A stretch of 64,000 nt of DNA from Streptantibioticus parmotrematis (lineage in GTDB: Bacteria > Actinomycetota > Actinomycetes > Streptomycetales > Streptomycetaceae): positions 145,780-209,779 of the forward strand of contig NZ_JAINVZ010000012.1 of NCBI RefSeq assembly GCF_019890615.1, in the 5' to 3' direction. The notes beneath the pieces are model-generated. The model ran no database searches. It was not told the origin of the DNA and worked only from the letters and a program-made list of their open reading frames with translations. A program made the position numbers and the translations under genes. Every line of letters starts with the position of its first letter. Within the stretch, counting starts at the first letter, position 1. Of the stretch, positions 23,716 through 31,853 are shown piece by piece.

Positions 23716-24321
23716 TTACGCCGACGGGGTCGCGGCGGCTGTGGGGTTGTTGGAGGGCCGCTGGGGGAGCAGGGGCTTGCAGGTCTTGTAGGCCGCGGCC
23801 GTCTTCGGGTCCGAGGTGTTCAGGCCTCGCATGCCGCCGCCCATCGTGCCGGGGGAGGCGGACGGGAGGTTGACGCCGTGGTCCTTCAGGCACCCCGTGA
23901 AGGCCTTGAACGCCGTCGCGTAGGCGCTGTTGCCGTTGCCGCCCGCGCCGCCCCTGAACTGCGGACGCAGACTCGCGCACGCCTGCGCGGCCTTCTGCAT
24001 CGCCGGGTTCGCCGACGCCCCGCCGCCGAACCCGAAACCGCCGCCCCCGCCGCCGTGGCGGAAGCCACCGCTCGGCCGCGCGCTCGGGCGGCCCGACGGG
24101 CGGGTGATCTTGACGCCGTGCTGCGACAGGCACTGCGTGTACGCGGCCATCTGCTGCCGCCCGCCCGCTGAGGACGAGGACGAGGATGATGACGCCGACG
24201 CGTTCGACGACGCGGAGGGGGACGAGGACGACGAGCACGCGGTCAGCAGCAGCGCGCCCGAGGCGATGACGGCTACGGACGCGGCGGCCCGCAGCGCCGT
24301 CGGGGTGGTCCGGGTCGTCAT
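23716..24321 (-). CDS. Secreted lipoprotein next to the MacAB-like efflux operon
   Basis: 201 residues from ATG 24321 (MTTRTTPTALRAAASV). The signal ends in a lipobox LLLTAC, so the Cys should be lipidated. The mature part is Ser/Gly-rich with two related segments QCLSQHGVKI and GCLKDHGVNLP, each carrying a Cys; the two may form a disulfide. Divergent from the adaptor-ATPase-permease operon across about 300 bp holding 11-bp repeats, so probably co-regulated. A substrate-binding or chaperone role in efflux is plausible but unproven. Confidence 0.7.
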   Translation of the reverse strand: MTTRTTPTALRAAASVAVIASGALLLTACSSSSSPSASSNASASSSSSSSSAGGRQQMAAYTQCLSQHGVKITRPSGRPSARPSGGFRHGGGGGGFGFGGGASANPAMQKAAQACASLRPQFRGGAGGNGNSAYATAFKAFTGCLKDHGVNLPSASPGTMGGGMRGLNTSDPKTAAAYKTCKPLLPQRPSNNPTAAATPSA

Positions 24322-24444
24322 GGGCGCGGTCTCCTCGCGGGTTCGAGAACGGTTCGAGAACGGTACGGATGGCGTGACGCGCCCGCTTCCGGGTACGCAC
24401 GCCATCACCGACGCACGACTGAACCGCACCGGCATGGAGGACCC

Positions 24445-24593
24445 CTGGGAACGACCCGGGAGTTTCCTGGGAGCGGCGCCCGGCTGGTGCCCATGCGTTG
24501 AGCATGATTGCGGACGGTTCGCACCGTTCTGTCGCCGCTGAAGCGACCCGTCGGCGGCCTCCCACTGTCAGCGAACTCCCAGATCGCTCCCAG
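24445..24593. promoter_or_regulatory. 11-bp direct repeats, OmpR-type response-regulator sites
   Basis: Right strand: ctgggaacgac, ccgggagtttc, ctgggagcggc in tandem (24445-24477). Opposite strand: ctgggagcgat, ctgggagttcg (24593 down to 24572). An 11-bp period is the hallmark of OmpR/PhoB-type DNA binding. The two arrays face the divergent lipoprotein and adaptor genes; the response regulator at 29199 is the obvious candidate. Confidence 0.55.
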
Positions 24594-24627
24594 GGGTTCA
24601 CTGGAGCGGGCGGTCAGGATGCGCGGC

Positions 24628-26070
24628 ATGAAGGTGCTCCCACGGCGGCGCAGGGCCGTCCTGATGAACTCGGTGCTCGGCGTGGTGCTCCTCGCTGCCG
24701 CCGCCGGTTCCTACGCGGCGGTGAACAGCGGCAGCGGCGGTTCCGCGCACACGAGCACGCGTACCGCGACCGTTGCCAAGGGGACGGTGCTGGCCACGGT
24801 CTCCGGCTCCGGATCGCTGACGTCGCCCACCGACGCGGGGGTCGACTTCACCACGGGCGGCACGCTCACCGAGGTCGACGTCAAGCCAGGCGACAAGGTC
24901 ACCAAGGGCGAGACGCTCGCCAAGGTCGACCCGACCTCCGCGAACGAGACGCTCAGCGAGGACGAGGCCAACCTCACCGCGGCCCAGGCCAATCTGACCA
25001 AGGTCGAGGAGGGGGAGAGCAGCACCACCACCTCCGGCTCCGGGTCCGGCGGCTCCGGGTCCGGCGGCTCCGGGTCCGGTTCTGGCGGGTCCGGTGGATC
25101 GAACGGCGGCGGGGCCCGCGATTCCTCGTACATCACGAGCGGCACCACGACCGCCACCGCCACCGACGCCGCGTTGACCACCACCGTCGACCCCGCGCAG
25201 CTCGCGCAGGCCGAGGCGAGCGTGACCCAGGCGCAGGACGCGGTGGACGCCGCGCAGCGCGCCGTGGACGGCACCGTGCTCACCGCCCCGGTCGGCGGCA
25301 CCGTCGCCTCGGTGGGCGGCAAGGTCGGCGACACGGTGTCGGGCTCCAGCAGCGGAAGCGGCGCGAGCGGGAGCGGGAGCGGCAGCGGCAGCACCGGAAG
25401 CAGCGGCTCGTCCTCCAGCTCCTCGTCCACCCCCTCCGGCTTCGTGGTCATCACCAACCCCACCGGCATGGAGGTCACCGCGGACTTCTCCGAGACCGAC
25501 GCGCTCAAGGTCGAGCCCGGCCAGGCGGCCACCGTCAGCCTCAACGCGGAGTCCGGCACCACCCTCAACGCGAAGGTGGTGTCGGTCAGTTCGCTCCCGG
25601 TCAGCAGCGGCTCCGGCTCCAGCGGCGGCGGGGGTGGCGGCAGCAGCTCCGGCAGCGCCGTCCAGTACGCGGCCACCCTGGCCATCACCAGCTCCACCGC
25701 GAACCTGCGCACCGGCCTGAGCGCGACCATCCAGGTGGTCACCGGCGAGGCGTCCGGCGCCCTGTACGTGCCGACCGCCGCGGTCAGCGGCACCGGCACC
25801 GACCGGACCGTGACCGTCGTCAAGGCGGACGGCTCCACGCAGCGGGTCAACGTCACCGTAGGCGTCGAGGGCGACACCGACGACCAGATCACCAGCGGCC
25901 TGACGCAGGGCGAGAAGGTGCAGATCGCCTCGGTCGCCTCGACCGGCGGCAACGGCTTCCCCAGCGGCTCGTTCCCCGGTGGCCTGGGCGGCGGCAGCCG
26001 TGGCGGCTTCGGCGGTGGCACCGGGCGCGCCGGCGGCGGGTTCCGGTCCGGTGGCGGGGGCCGCGGATGA
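24628..26070 (+). CDS. HlyD/MacA-type periplasmic adaptor
   Basis: 480 residues. One N-terminal transmembrane segment (VLMNSVLGVVLLAAAAGSYA) anchors it. The biotinyl-lipoyl-like hairpin arms are visible (KGTVLATVSGSGSL ... GGTLTEVDVKPGDKVTKGE and TVLTAPVGGTVASVGGKVGD), separated by a helical region interrupted by an unusually long Gly/Ser-repeat stretch, and the end is Gly/Arg-rich. Start at ATG 24628 (AGGA upstream); ATG 24619 nine bp earlier is equally possible. First gene of the rightward efflux operon; the ABC gene starts at ATGA overlap. Confidence 0.8.
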   Translation: MKVLPRRRRAVLMNSVLGVVLLAAAAGSYAAVNSGSGGSAHTSTRTATVAKGTVLATVSGSGSLTSPTDAGVDFTTGGTLTEVDVKPGDKVTKGETLAKVDPTSANETLSEDEANLTAAQANLTKVEEGESSTTTSGSGSGGSGSGGSGSGSGGSGGSNGGGARDSSYITSGTTTATATDAALTTTVDPAQLAQAEASVTQAQDAVDAAQRAVDGTVLTAPVGGTVASVGGKVGDTVSGSSSGSGASGSGSGSGSTGSSGSSSSSSSTPSGFVVITNPTGMEVTADFSETDALKVEPGQAATVSLNAESGTTLNAKVVSVSSLPVSSGSGSSGGGGGGSSSGSAVQYAATLAITSSTANLRTGLSATIQVVTGEASGALYVPTAAVSGTGTDRTVTVVKADGSTQRVNVTVGVEGDTDDQITSGLTQGEKVQIASVASTGGNGFPSGSFPGGLGGGSRGGFGGGTGRAGGGFRSGGGGRG

Positions 26071-26951
26071 TCGGGTCCCTGCGGCAGCGCCGCCGGGGCG
26101 CGGATGCGGACGCGAACGCGATGCCCGACCCCGACTCCCTTGGCGGGCAAGGCCCTTGGGGCCCTCCGCCGGTCATCGAGGTGCGCGCGCTGCGCAAGGT
26201 GTACGGGCACGGCGAGGCCGCCGTCCACGCGCTCAAGGGCCCGGACGACCCGGAGGGCGGCGAGCCGCTCGGTGTCGAACTGACCGTGGAGCAGGGCGAC
26301 TTCGTCGCGGTGATGGGAAGTTCCGGCTCGGGCAAGTCGACGCTGATGAACATCCTCGGCTGCCTCGACGTGCCCACCCACGGCCGCTACCTGCTGGACG
26401 GCATCGACGTAGGCGGCCTGGACGAGCACCAGTTGTCGCTGGTGCGCAACCGTAAGATCGGCTTCGTCTTCCAGTCGTTCAACCTGATCCCGCGCACCCC
26501 CGCGCTCGACCAGGTCGAACTGCCGCTGGCGTACGCCGGGGTGAAGTCCGCGGAACGCAGGCGGCGGGCCGAGGCCGCGCTGACCCTGGTGGGCCTCGGC
26601 GACCGGATGGACCACCGGCCCAACGAGCTGTCCGGCGGCCAGCAGCAGCGTGTGGCGGTCGCCCGCGCGCTGGTCACCGCGCCCGCGATGCTGCTGGCCG
26701 ACGAGCCGACCGGCAACCTCGACAGCCACAGCACCGAGGAGGTGCTGGCCATCATCGACCGGCTCAACGCGTCGGGGCGCACGGTCGTGCTGATCACCCA
26801 CGAGGACGAGGTGGCCCGGCACGCCAAGCGGGTGCTGCGGCTGGTCGACGGCCGTGTCGTGGACGACGTACGGCAGGCGCCGGTGGACGGACCACCGCCC
26901 GCGCTGCGTGATCCCGCCGCCTTCGCGGCGGCCCCGGGAGGCGGGCGATGA
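26067..26951 (+). CDS. MacB-type ABC transporter ATPase subunit
   Basis: 294 residues starting in ATGA overlap with the adaptor gene. Full set of ABC motifs: Walker A GSSGSGKST, Q-loop FVFQSFNLIP, signature LSGGQQQRVAVARA, Walker B MLLADEPTGNLDS, H-loop ITHE. It belongs to the LolD/MacB family, which drives export through FtsX-like permeases. Oddity: between VHALKG and the conserved VELTVEQGDFVAVMG there is an insertion (PDDPEGGEPLG) not expected in the family. Confidence 0.9.
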   Translation: MIGSLRQRRRGADADANAMPDPDSLGGQGPWGPPPVIEVRALRKVYGHGEAAVHALKGPDDPEGGEPLGVELTVEQGDFVAVMGSSGSGKSTLMNILGCLDVPTHGRYLLDGIDVGGLDEHQLSLVRNRKIGFVFQSFNLIPRTPALDQVELPLAYAGVKSAERRRRAEAALTLVGLGDRMDHRPNELSGGQQQRVAVARALVTAPAMLLADEPTGNLDSHSTEEVLAIIDRLNASGRTVVLITHEDEVARHAKRVLRLVDGRVVDDVRQAPVDGPPPALRDPAAFAAAPGGGR

Positions 26952-28159
26952 ATCCGTTGCAGACGCTGCGGTTCGCCGTGGCGGGCCTGGCGGCGAACAA
27001 GGTGCGGTCCGCGCTGACCATGCTCGGCGTGCTCATCGGTGTCGCCGCGGTCATCCTGCTGCTGGCGGTGGGCAACGGCTCGTCGCAGGCGGTCAAGGAC
27101 TCCATCGAGAAGCTGGGCACGAACTCGCTGACCGTCACCTCGGGGAGTGGCTTCGGGAGCGAGTCCTCCGCGACCACCGTCAAGCCGCTGACCGTGGACG
27201 ACGCCAAGGCGCTGGCCGACCCGAAGCAGGCGCCGGACGTGGAGTCGGTCGCGCCCGAGGTCACCACGTCGCAGACCGCGATCTACCAGGGCACCTCGCA
27301 CACCGTCAGCCAGGTCGTCGGCACGTACCCGGCGTACTTCGAGGCGTCCAACAGCAAGGTCGCCAAGGGCGATTACTTCAGCGACGACGACGTGCTCAAC
27401 TCCCGCAAGGTCGCGGTGATCGGCTCGACCACGGCCACCGACGTGTTCGGCACCGTGAACCCGGTCGGCAAGCAGATGGTGCTCGGTGGCACGCCGTTCA
27501 CCGTGGTCGGCGTGCTTCAGACCAAGGGCGGCACCGGGTTCCAGGACCCGGACGACGTGGTGATCGCGCCGTTGCCGACCGTGCAGAACGCGTTCACCGG
27601 CTTCGGTTCGCTCAACCAGATCCTGGTCGAGGCGAAGTCGTCCTCCGCGACGACCGCCGCGCAGAACGAGATCACCACGGTGCTGATGGGCCAGCACGAC
27701 ATCACCGACCCGACCGCGCTGGACTTCCAGGTCAGCAACCAGGCGTCGCTGCTGACCACGCAGGCGTCCACCAACCAGACGTTCACCGTGCTGCTGGGCG
27801 CGGTCGCCGCGATCTCGCTGCTGGTCGGCGGCATCGGCATCACCAACATCATGCTGGTCACCGTCGCCGAACGGACCCGTGAGATCGGCATCCGCAAGGC
27901 GATCGGCGCGCCCAAGGGCGTCATCCTCGGGCAGTTCCTCGCCGAGTCGACGCTGCTGTCGCTGATCGGCGGCGGACTGGGCGTGGCCGTGGGCCTGCTC
28001 GGCTCCCGCTTCAAGATCGTGGGCATCACGCCGGTGGTCATCCCGGAGTCGGTGGTCGGCGCGTTCGCCATCGCCGTCGCGATCGGGCTGTTCTTCGGCA
28101 GCTACCCGGCCAAGCGGGCGGCGAGCCTGCGGCCGATCGAGGCGCTGCGACACGAGTAG
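26948..28159 (+). CDS. MacB-like FtsX-family permease
   Basis: 403 residues, overlapping the ATPase gene by 4 bp. First transmembrane segment (NKVRSALTMLGVLIGVAAVILLLAVGNG), a large extracytoplasmic domain (residues about 50-270) of MacB-PCD type, then three helices (AAISLLVGGIGITNIMLVTVAE, STLLSLIGGGLGVAVGLL, VVGAFAIAVAIGLFFGSYPA). The conserved TREIGIRKAIGA loop contacts the ATPase. Likely exports peptides or antibiotics with the upstream subunits. Confidence 0.9.
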   Translation: MNPLQTLRFAVAGLAANKVRSALTMLGVLIGVAAVILLLAVGNGSSQAVKDSIEKLGTNSLTVTSGSGFGSESSATTVKPLTVDDAKALADPKQAPDVESVAPEVTTSQTAIYQGTSHTVSQVVGTYPAYFEASNSKVAKGDYFSDDDVLNSRKVAVIGSTTATDVFGTVNPVGKQMVLGGTPFTVVGVLQTKGGTGFQDPDDVVIAPLPTVQNAFTGFGSLNQILVEAKSSSATTAAQNEITTVLMGQHDITDPTALDFQVSNQASLLTTQASTNQTFTVLLGAVAAISLLVGGIGITNIMLVTVAERTREIGIRKAIGAPKGVILGQFLAESTLLSLIGGGLGVAVGLLGSRFKIVGITPVVIPESVVGAFAIAVAIGLFFGSYPAKRAASLRPIEALRHE

Positions 28160-28255
28160 CCCAGGCCGCCCGCCCCGACGCCGCCCGCCCCCGACCACCA
28201 CCACTCCCCATCCCTTCCCCACGACTCGACTCCCGTACGGACAGGAGAACCGGAC

Positions 28256-29095
28256 ATGGCCCGACGCCGCACCGATCTCGTGAAGGCGGACGCCCACCAC
28301 CCGGCGCCGTCCGACACCTTGCTCGACGAACCCAGGGACGAATCCAGAGACGAACGCGGGGGCGACCCCAGGGACGAACGCGGGGACGAGCCCACCGCCG
28401 TGCTCGCCACGATGGACGACGCGGGCGTGGTCGCCGCCGCCGTCGAGCCGGTCACCGACCCGGAGGCGGTCCTCGCCGAGCCGCCGGACGCCCGCGACAT
28501 CTCCGCCGAACTGGCCGCGCCGCCGCGCCGCAAACTGCCGTGGCTGACGCTGGCGCTGTCCGGCGCGGTGGTCGCCGCGCTGGCGTTCGCGGGCGGCGCG
28601 CTGGTGGAGAAGAACAACCTCAACGGTTCCGGGCACGCGGGCGGCACGTTCGCCGCCGGAGCGCGCGGAGCGGCGGGCACCGGCACCGGGTCGGGCACAG
28701 GCGCCTCCGGTGCGGCGGGCCGCTTCGGCGGGAGCGGTGCCTCCGCGGGCGCGGGCCGAAGCGGCTCCGGCTCCGGCATGACCATGGGCACGGTGAAGCT
28801 GGTAGACGGCAGCACGATCTACGTGACCGACGCCCAGGGCGACATCGTGAAGGTCACCACCGGCAAGTCCACCCAGGTCACCGAGGCGAAGCCGGGCAAG
28901 GCGTCCGACCTCCAGCCCGGCCAGACGGTCACCGTGCGCGGCACGCAGGACTCCTCCGGCGACATCGCGGCGACGACGGTCACCGAGGGTGCGAGCACCG
29001 GCTTCGGCGGAGGCGGGTTCGGCGGCGGCGGTGGCGGCGGCTTCGGCGGTGGCGGCACGGGTGCCGGGGCCTCCGGTGGCGGCGGCAACGGCTGA
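28256..29095 (+). CDS. Membrane-anchored DUF5666-like protein
   Basis: 279 residues. A long acidic N-terminal cytoplasmic region containing a short repeat (DEPRDESRDERGGDPRDERGDEP), one transmembrane helix (LTLALSGAVVAALAFAGGALV), a Gly/Ser linker and an extracytoplasmic beta domain (GTVKLVDGSTIYVTDAQGDIVKVTT ... LQPGQTVTVRGTQDS) typical of DUF5666, followed by a Gly-rich tail. Fifth protein of the efflux module; commonly found between MacAB and the two-component genes in Streptomyces. Its role is unknown; a sensor partner or adaptor is possible. Confidence 0.75.
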   Translation: MARRRTDLVKADAHHPAPSDTLLDEPRDESRDERGGDPRDERGDEPTAVLATMDDAGVVAAAVEPVTDPEAVLAEPPDARDISAELAAPPRRKLPWLTLALSGAVVAALAFAGGALVEKNNLNGSGHAGGTFAAGARGAAGTGTGSGTGASGAAGRFGGSGASAGAGRSGSGSGMTMGTVKLVDGSTIYVTDAQGDIVKVTTGKSTQVTEAKPGKASDLQPGQTVTVRGTQDSSGDIAATTVTEGASTGFGGGGFGGGGGGGFGGGGTGAGASGGGGNG

Positions 29096-29198
29096 CGCGA
29101 CGTCTCAGGGATTCCAAAGATTGCGGGCGTACCGTGCGCTCGCCCGTACCGACCGCGCGCGACCCACGCCCGCAACCTCCCCAGGGGCCGCAACGACC

Positions 29199-29939
29199 AT
29201 GGACGCATCCGCACCCGAGGCCAGCCTGCTGGTCGTGGACGACGAGCCCAACATCAGGGAACTGCTCTCCGCCTCCCTGCGCTTCGCCGGCTTCAAGGTC
29301 GCCTCGGCCGCCTCGGGGAACGAGGCGCTGGCCGCGGTCGCCAAGGAGCGGCCCGACCTGGTCGTGCTGGACGTGATGCTGCCGGACATGGACGGCTTCG
29401 CGGTGGTGCGGCGGCTGCGCGAGGAGTCCGGCGCGTACGGCAGGAGCGCGGCGGCGGCCCGCGACCGGCTTCCGGTGATCTTCCTGACCGCCAAGGACGG
29501 TGTGGAGGACAAGGTCTCCGGGCTGACCGCGGGCGGCGACGACTACGTCACCAAGCCGTTCAGCCTGGAGGAACTGATCGCCCGCATCCGGGCCATCCTG
29601 CGCCGCACCGGCGGGCCGGAGGAGGACGGCACGCTGGTCGTCGGCGACCTGGAACTGGACCCGGTGGGCCACCAGGTGCTGCGCGGCGGGCGGCCGGTGT
29701 CGCTGTCGCCGACCGAGTTCAAGCTGCTGGAGTACCTGATGGCCAACGCGGGCCGGGTGATGTCCAAGCCGCAGATCCTCGACCACGTGTGGGCCTACGA
29801 CTTCGGCGGCGACCTGAGCATCGTCGAGTCGTACATCTCCTACCTGCGCCGCAAGGTCGACTCCGGCGAGGGCGGCGCGCCCAAGCTCATCCACACCGTG
29901 CGCGGCATCGGCTACGTGCTGCGCAAGCCGCAGGGCTGA
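29199..29939 (+). CDS. OmpR-family response regulator
   Basis: 246 residues from ATG 29199. Receiver domain with VVDDEPNI and the phosphoacceptor in LVVLDVMLPDMDG, T in LTAKD and K in VTKPF; winged-helix effector at residues about 150-240 (LSPTEFKLLEYLMANAGRVMSKPQIL ... VRGIGYVLR). An insertion of about a dozen residues (SGAYGRSAAAARDR) sits before the LTAKD strand. Cotranscribed with the sensor kinase (2-bp gap); likely binds the 11-bp repeats upstream of the efflux operon. Confidence 0.9.
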   Translation: MDASAPEASLLVVDDEPNIRELLSASLRFAGFKVASAASGNEALAAVAKERPDLVVLDVMLPDMDGFAVVRRLREESGAYGRSAAAARDRLPVIFLTAKDGVEDKVSGLTAGGDDYVTKPFSLEELIARIRAILRRTGGPEEDGTLVVGDLELDPVGHQVLRGGRPVSLSPTEFKLLEYLMANAGRVMSKPQILDHVWAYDFGGDLSIVESYISYLRRKVDSGEGGAPKLIHTVRGIGYVLRKPQG

Positions 29940-29940
29940 C

Positions 29941-31587
29941 GTGGTGACGGCGTCGTCCGCGCGGGCGCCCCGGCCGGCGGGGGTGCTCGGGCCGCTGGGC
30001 CGCAGAACGGGCCGGCTGCTCGCGTCGCTGCGGCCGTCCGCGCTGTCGTTGCGCTCCCGGCTGGTGCTGCTGGCACTGGCGCTGGCCGCGCTGGGCCTGA
30101 CGGTCAGCGACACGGTGGTGCTGGGGTCCGTGCAGGGCAAGCTGGTGCAACGCGTCGACCAGCAACTGGAGCGCTTCGGACGGCCGTTGGCGCGTCGGCT
30201 CACCGTCGAGGGCGTGCCGGAACCGAGGGTGCACGGCGACGGCGGACGTGCCTGGCTGCCCAGCCAGTACGTGGTCGCCTTCGCCGCGTCGAACGGCACC
30301 ATCGCCGACCAACTGCGCGACCCGGTCGCCGCCGGGGACCCGCGCCCGCTGTGGCCCACGATGAACGCGGCGCAGCTCAAGGCCCACATGGACACGCCGT
30401 TCGACGTGCCGAGCGACCACGGCGGCGGCAGCTGGCGGGTGCTGATCCTGCCGGTGGACACAGGCCCGGTACCGGGCGGCGGCACGGGCGGCACGGTCGG
30501 CGACACGGGCGGGCCGGGCACCGTGGGGGCCGCCGCGGCGCAGGAGCCGACCGCGCTGCCCGCCGGGGTCGTCGTGGCGTCCTCGCTGGACGACGTGACG
30601 ACGACGACCTCGCGGCTGCACACCGCGTTCCTGCTGATCGGCGCGGTCGTCGTGGCGCTGCTGGGGATCGCGGGCTGGTTCGCGGTACGGGCGGGGCTCG
30701 GGCCGCTGCGCAGGATCGAGGCGACGGCCGCCGAGATCGCCGCCGGGCGCCCGCTGTCGCACCGGATGCCCGAGGCCTCCCCGCGCACTGAGGCCGGACG
30801 CCTGTCCAGCGCCCTGAACGGGATGCTGGCGCAGATCGAGTCCGCGTTCGCCGCCCGCGCCGAGTCCGAGGACCGGATGCGGCGGTTCGTCGCCGACGCC
30901 AGCCACGAACTGCGCACGCCGCTCGCCGGGATCCGCGGCTTCGCCGAGCTGTACCGCATGGGCGCGCTCAGCGAGGAGGCCGACGTCAAGCGCACGATGG
31001 CCCGTATCGAGAGCGAGGCGGTGCGGATGGGCGGGCTGGTCGAGGACCTGCTGACGCTGGCCCGGATGGACGAGCAGCGCCCCCTGCAACTGGCCCCGAT
31101 GGACCTGCGCACCCTGGCCGCCGACGCGTTGCACGACACGACCGCGCTGGACGCCACCCGCCCGGTCGCCCTGACCGGCCCCGGCGGCGACGGCACCCCG
31201 CCCGGCCCGGCCCTCGTGCTGGGCGACGAGGCACGGCTGCGGCAGGTGGTCGCCAACCTGGTCGGCAACGCCGTCGCGCACACCCCGAAGGGGACGCCGG
31301 TGCGGATCGGGGTGGGCACGGTGGACGGCCGCGGGGTGATCGAGGTGGCCGACGAGGGGCCGGGGCTGACGCCGCACCAGGCGGACCGGGTCTTCGAGCG
31401 CTTCTACCGGGTCGACGCCTCCCGCAGCCGGCAGGAGGGCGGCGGCGCGGGCCTGGGCCTCGCCATCGTCACCGCGCTGGTCACCGCCCACCAGGGCCGG
31501 GTGGACCTGGAGACCGCCCCGGGCAGCGGCGCGGTCTTCCGGGTGAGCCTCCCGCTCGCCGCGACGGACCCGGCGACGACGGCGTAA
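29941..31587 (+). CDS. Two-component sensor histidine kinase
   Basis: 548 residues from GTG 29941. Two transmembrane segments (LVLLALALAALGLTVSDTVVL and AFLLIGAVVVALLGIAGWFAV) enclose a periplasmic sensor of about 170 residues with a Gly-rich loop. Then HAMP (GLGPLRRIEATAAEIAAGRPL), HisKA with phosphoacceptor in DASHELRTPLAGI, and an ATPase domain with N box (LVGNAVAHTPKGTPV), G1 (DEGPGL) and G2 (GGGAGLGLAIV). Forms the pair with the response regulator and probably senses the export substrate or envelope damage. Confidence 0.9.
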   Translation: MVTASSARAPRPAGVLGPLGRRTGRLLASLRPSALSLRSRLVLLALALAALGLTVSDTVVLGSVQGKLVQRVDQQLERFGRPLARRLTVEGVPEPRVHGDGGRAWLPSQYVVAFAASNGTIADQLRDPVAAGDPRPLWPTMNAAQLKAHMDTPFDVPSDHGGGSWRVLILPVDTGPVPGGGTGGTVGDTGGPGTVGAAAAQEPTALPAGVVVASSLDDVTTTTSRLHTAFLLIGAVVVALLGIAGWFAVRAGLGPLRRIEATAAEIAAGRPLSHRMPEASPRTEAGRLSSALNGMLAQIESAFAARAESEDRMRRFVADASHELRTPLAGIRGFAELYRMGALSEEADVKRTMARIESEAVRMGGLVEDLLTLARMDEQRPLQLAPMDLRTLAADALHDTTALDATRPVALTGPGGDGTPPGPALVLGDEARLRQVVANLVGNAVAHTPKGTPVRIGVGTVDGRGVIEVADEGPGLTPHQADRVFERFYRVDASRSRQEGGGAGLGLAIVTALVTAHQGRVDLETAPGSGAVFRVSLPLAATDPATTA

Positions 31588-31588
31588 C

Positions 31589-31637
31589 GCGGGACGTGGC
31601 ACCGACGGCGTGGGGCGGGACGTGGCACCGACGGCGT
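31589..31637. repeat. 23-bp tandem direct repeat
   Basis: Two identical 23-bp copies (31589-31611 and 31615-31637) separated by 3 bp, directly after the sensor kinase stop. The first copy begins just after the stop codon, and both echo the coding sequence just upstream, so this is probably a small local duplication. Confidence 0.6.
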
Positions 31638-31853
31638 AGGCGGGGCCCGGCCGACCGCGTCCGGCCCGGCTGCCCGGCCCGGGCCCCGGCGGCCGAACCT
31701 GTGGGTGGGCGGCGAAGCGTTGTCCCGTCGGCAGATTGTCATGTACGTTTCATCCGCTTGTCGACGCGGGGCAGCCCACCCCACGTTCTACGCGCGAAGA
31801 ATGCGCTTCGCACCCGCACCGCCACCTACCACCCCACACGGAAGGTATGACGG

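Noticed and set aside
24711..26822. 703-codon frame on the minus strand across the adaptor and ATPase genes
   Set aside because: Pro/Val-rich shadow of two well-supported plus-strand genes with clear domains.
28980..31319. Long minus-strand frame opposite the two-component genes
   Set aside because: Ser/Arg-rich antisense product without domain pattern; plus strand has full receiver and kinase motifs.
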